This document shows, piece after piece, positions 63,467 to 64,000 of a stretch of 64,000 nt of DNA (within the stretch, counting starts at the first letter, position 1; every line of letters starts with the position of its first letter). Source of the stretch: Epithemia pelagica (lineage: Eukaryota; Bacillariophyta; Bacillariophyceae; Surirellales; Surirellaceae). Below the pieces are notes generated by a model that worked only from the letters and a program-made list of their open reading frames with translations, did no database searches and was not told the origin of the DNA. Location: the NCBI GenBank assembly GCA_946965045.2, contig OX337239.1, forward strand, positions 1,798,001-1,862,000, written 5' to 3'. Made by a program: the position numbers and the translations under genes.

Positions 63467-64000
63467 GTAACAACGCCAACATTGAAAACAAACAACAAAT
63501 CCCGCTGGCAGCATCAAACATTTCATTTTCACGATGACGACGCCTGCTCTCAATGAAAGGGATCCCGTTTGATTTTGATCACCAGTTGTAGTTGGAAAAG
63601 AGTTACCTCGACAATTTCTATCTACGACCCCGGAAAGATGGCCAGTTCTCAATCATCTGCAAATTTAGAATTCAATTCATGGTCCCCATCGCAATCTTGC
63701 TCAGATCGGCCGTTGTTAAGGGTATCGGACCTAAGATTTGGGGGTTTTAGCAAAAGCACCGACTATTCTACACCATAAAGCGGTCTTGGCGACGTAGGTT
63801 GAGGAACATTTTGTCGAAGGCTTGCTTTCATACGATGGCTTGCGATGACTCTGTAGCAATTTCGCAAGTTACCAAGTGAATCAGTGACAGTGGTATCGGT
63901 TTTGATGAGATTGTGGATTTTCCTCCGACACACCATGTCTCTCTGACAACAAATTACCGCAGCAGTTGATATCGTACGCCTCCGTTTGAACATAGAGACG
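63467..64000. other. Window end, possible 3' exon of a minus-strand gene
   Basis: 534 bp. A minus-strand frame (63763-63993, 76 codons, ending PTSPRPLYGVE) could be the last exon of a gene lying beyond the window, but it has no recognisable domain and may be chance. Confidence 0.25.

Noticed and set aside
1..64000. CRISPR arrays, prokaryotic operons or rRNA genes
   Set aside because: Introns, presequences and gene layout are those of a eukaryotic nuclear genome, and no regularly spaced repeats or rRNA sequence were seen.

Overview
The window is nuclear DNA of a photosynthetic stramenopile, almost certainly a diatom and probably a raphid pennate; the species cannot be named from the sequence. 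Reasons: short GT-AG spliceosomal introns (63-143 bp where they can be placed), single-gene transcription units on both strands, long Ser/Asn/Gln-rich disordered proteins, a fused eukaryotic-type transhydrogenase, and several proteins whose signal peptide is followed directly by Phe or Trp, the ASAFAP-type entry signal of complex red-lineage plastids. Genes are not in operons; neighbours are mostly divergent or convergent pairs separated by 0.1-2 kb.

Layout. 0-10 kb: a giant Ariadne/RBR-type ubiquitin ligase (-), a divergent NmrA-like protein (+) and a Ser-rich disordered protein (+). 10-20 kb: a hotdog thioesterase (+), a three-exon PPR protein (-), then a small plastid membrane protein (+), a nucleotide-sugar-transporter-like protein with a plastid-type presequence (-), a TLC-domain membrane protein (-) and a small Ala/Pro-rich plastid-type protein with KWTP/KWSP motifs (+). 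20-29 kb: an unknown one-TM protein (+), a type II membrane sulfotransferase (+), a flavin monooxygenase with a C-terminal DUF6314-like domain (-) and a SAM methyltransferase-like gene interrupted by an in-frame TGA (-).

29-43 kb: an 1142-residue disordered protein with two different tandem-repeat arrays (+), DPH1 of diphthamide synthesis (+), a two-exon ERGIC3 (+), a nitronate monooxygenase-like flavoprotein (-) and a diatom 'WY-DY-FK' family protein (+). 42.8-46.8 kb is a gene-free, palindrome-rich island holding a 1.39-kb element with 84-bp terminal inverted repeats and a smaller 251-bp inverted-repeat element. 46.8-64 kb: an HMG-box protein (+), a seven-exon mitochondrial proton-translocating NAD(P) transhydrogenase (-), a SET-domain protein (-), a zinc-cluster protein with a long disordered tail (+), a second sulfotransferase-like membrane protein (+), an EcKL/APH-type kinase-like protein (+) and a plastid-type YgfZ/IBA57 (GcvT-fold) protein (+).

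The genes do not form a single pathway. The most coherent local theme is the 15.1-19.6 kb stretch, where three of four genes encode proteins with plastid-type presequences. The KWTP/KWSP protein there is the best candidate for an undescribed component, since its motifs recall the sticker motifs of the diatom pyrenoid linker PYCO1.
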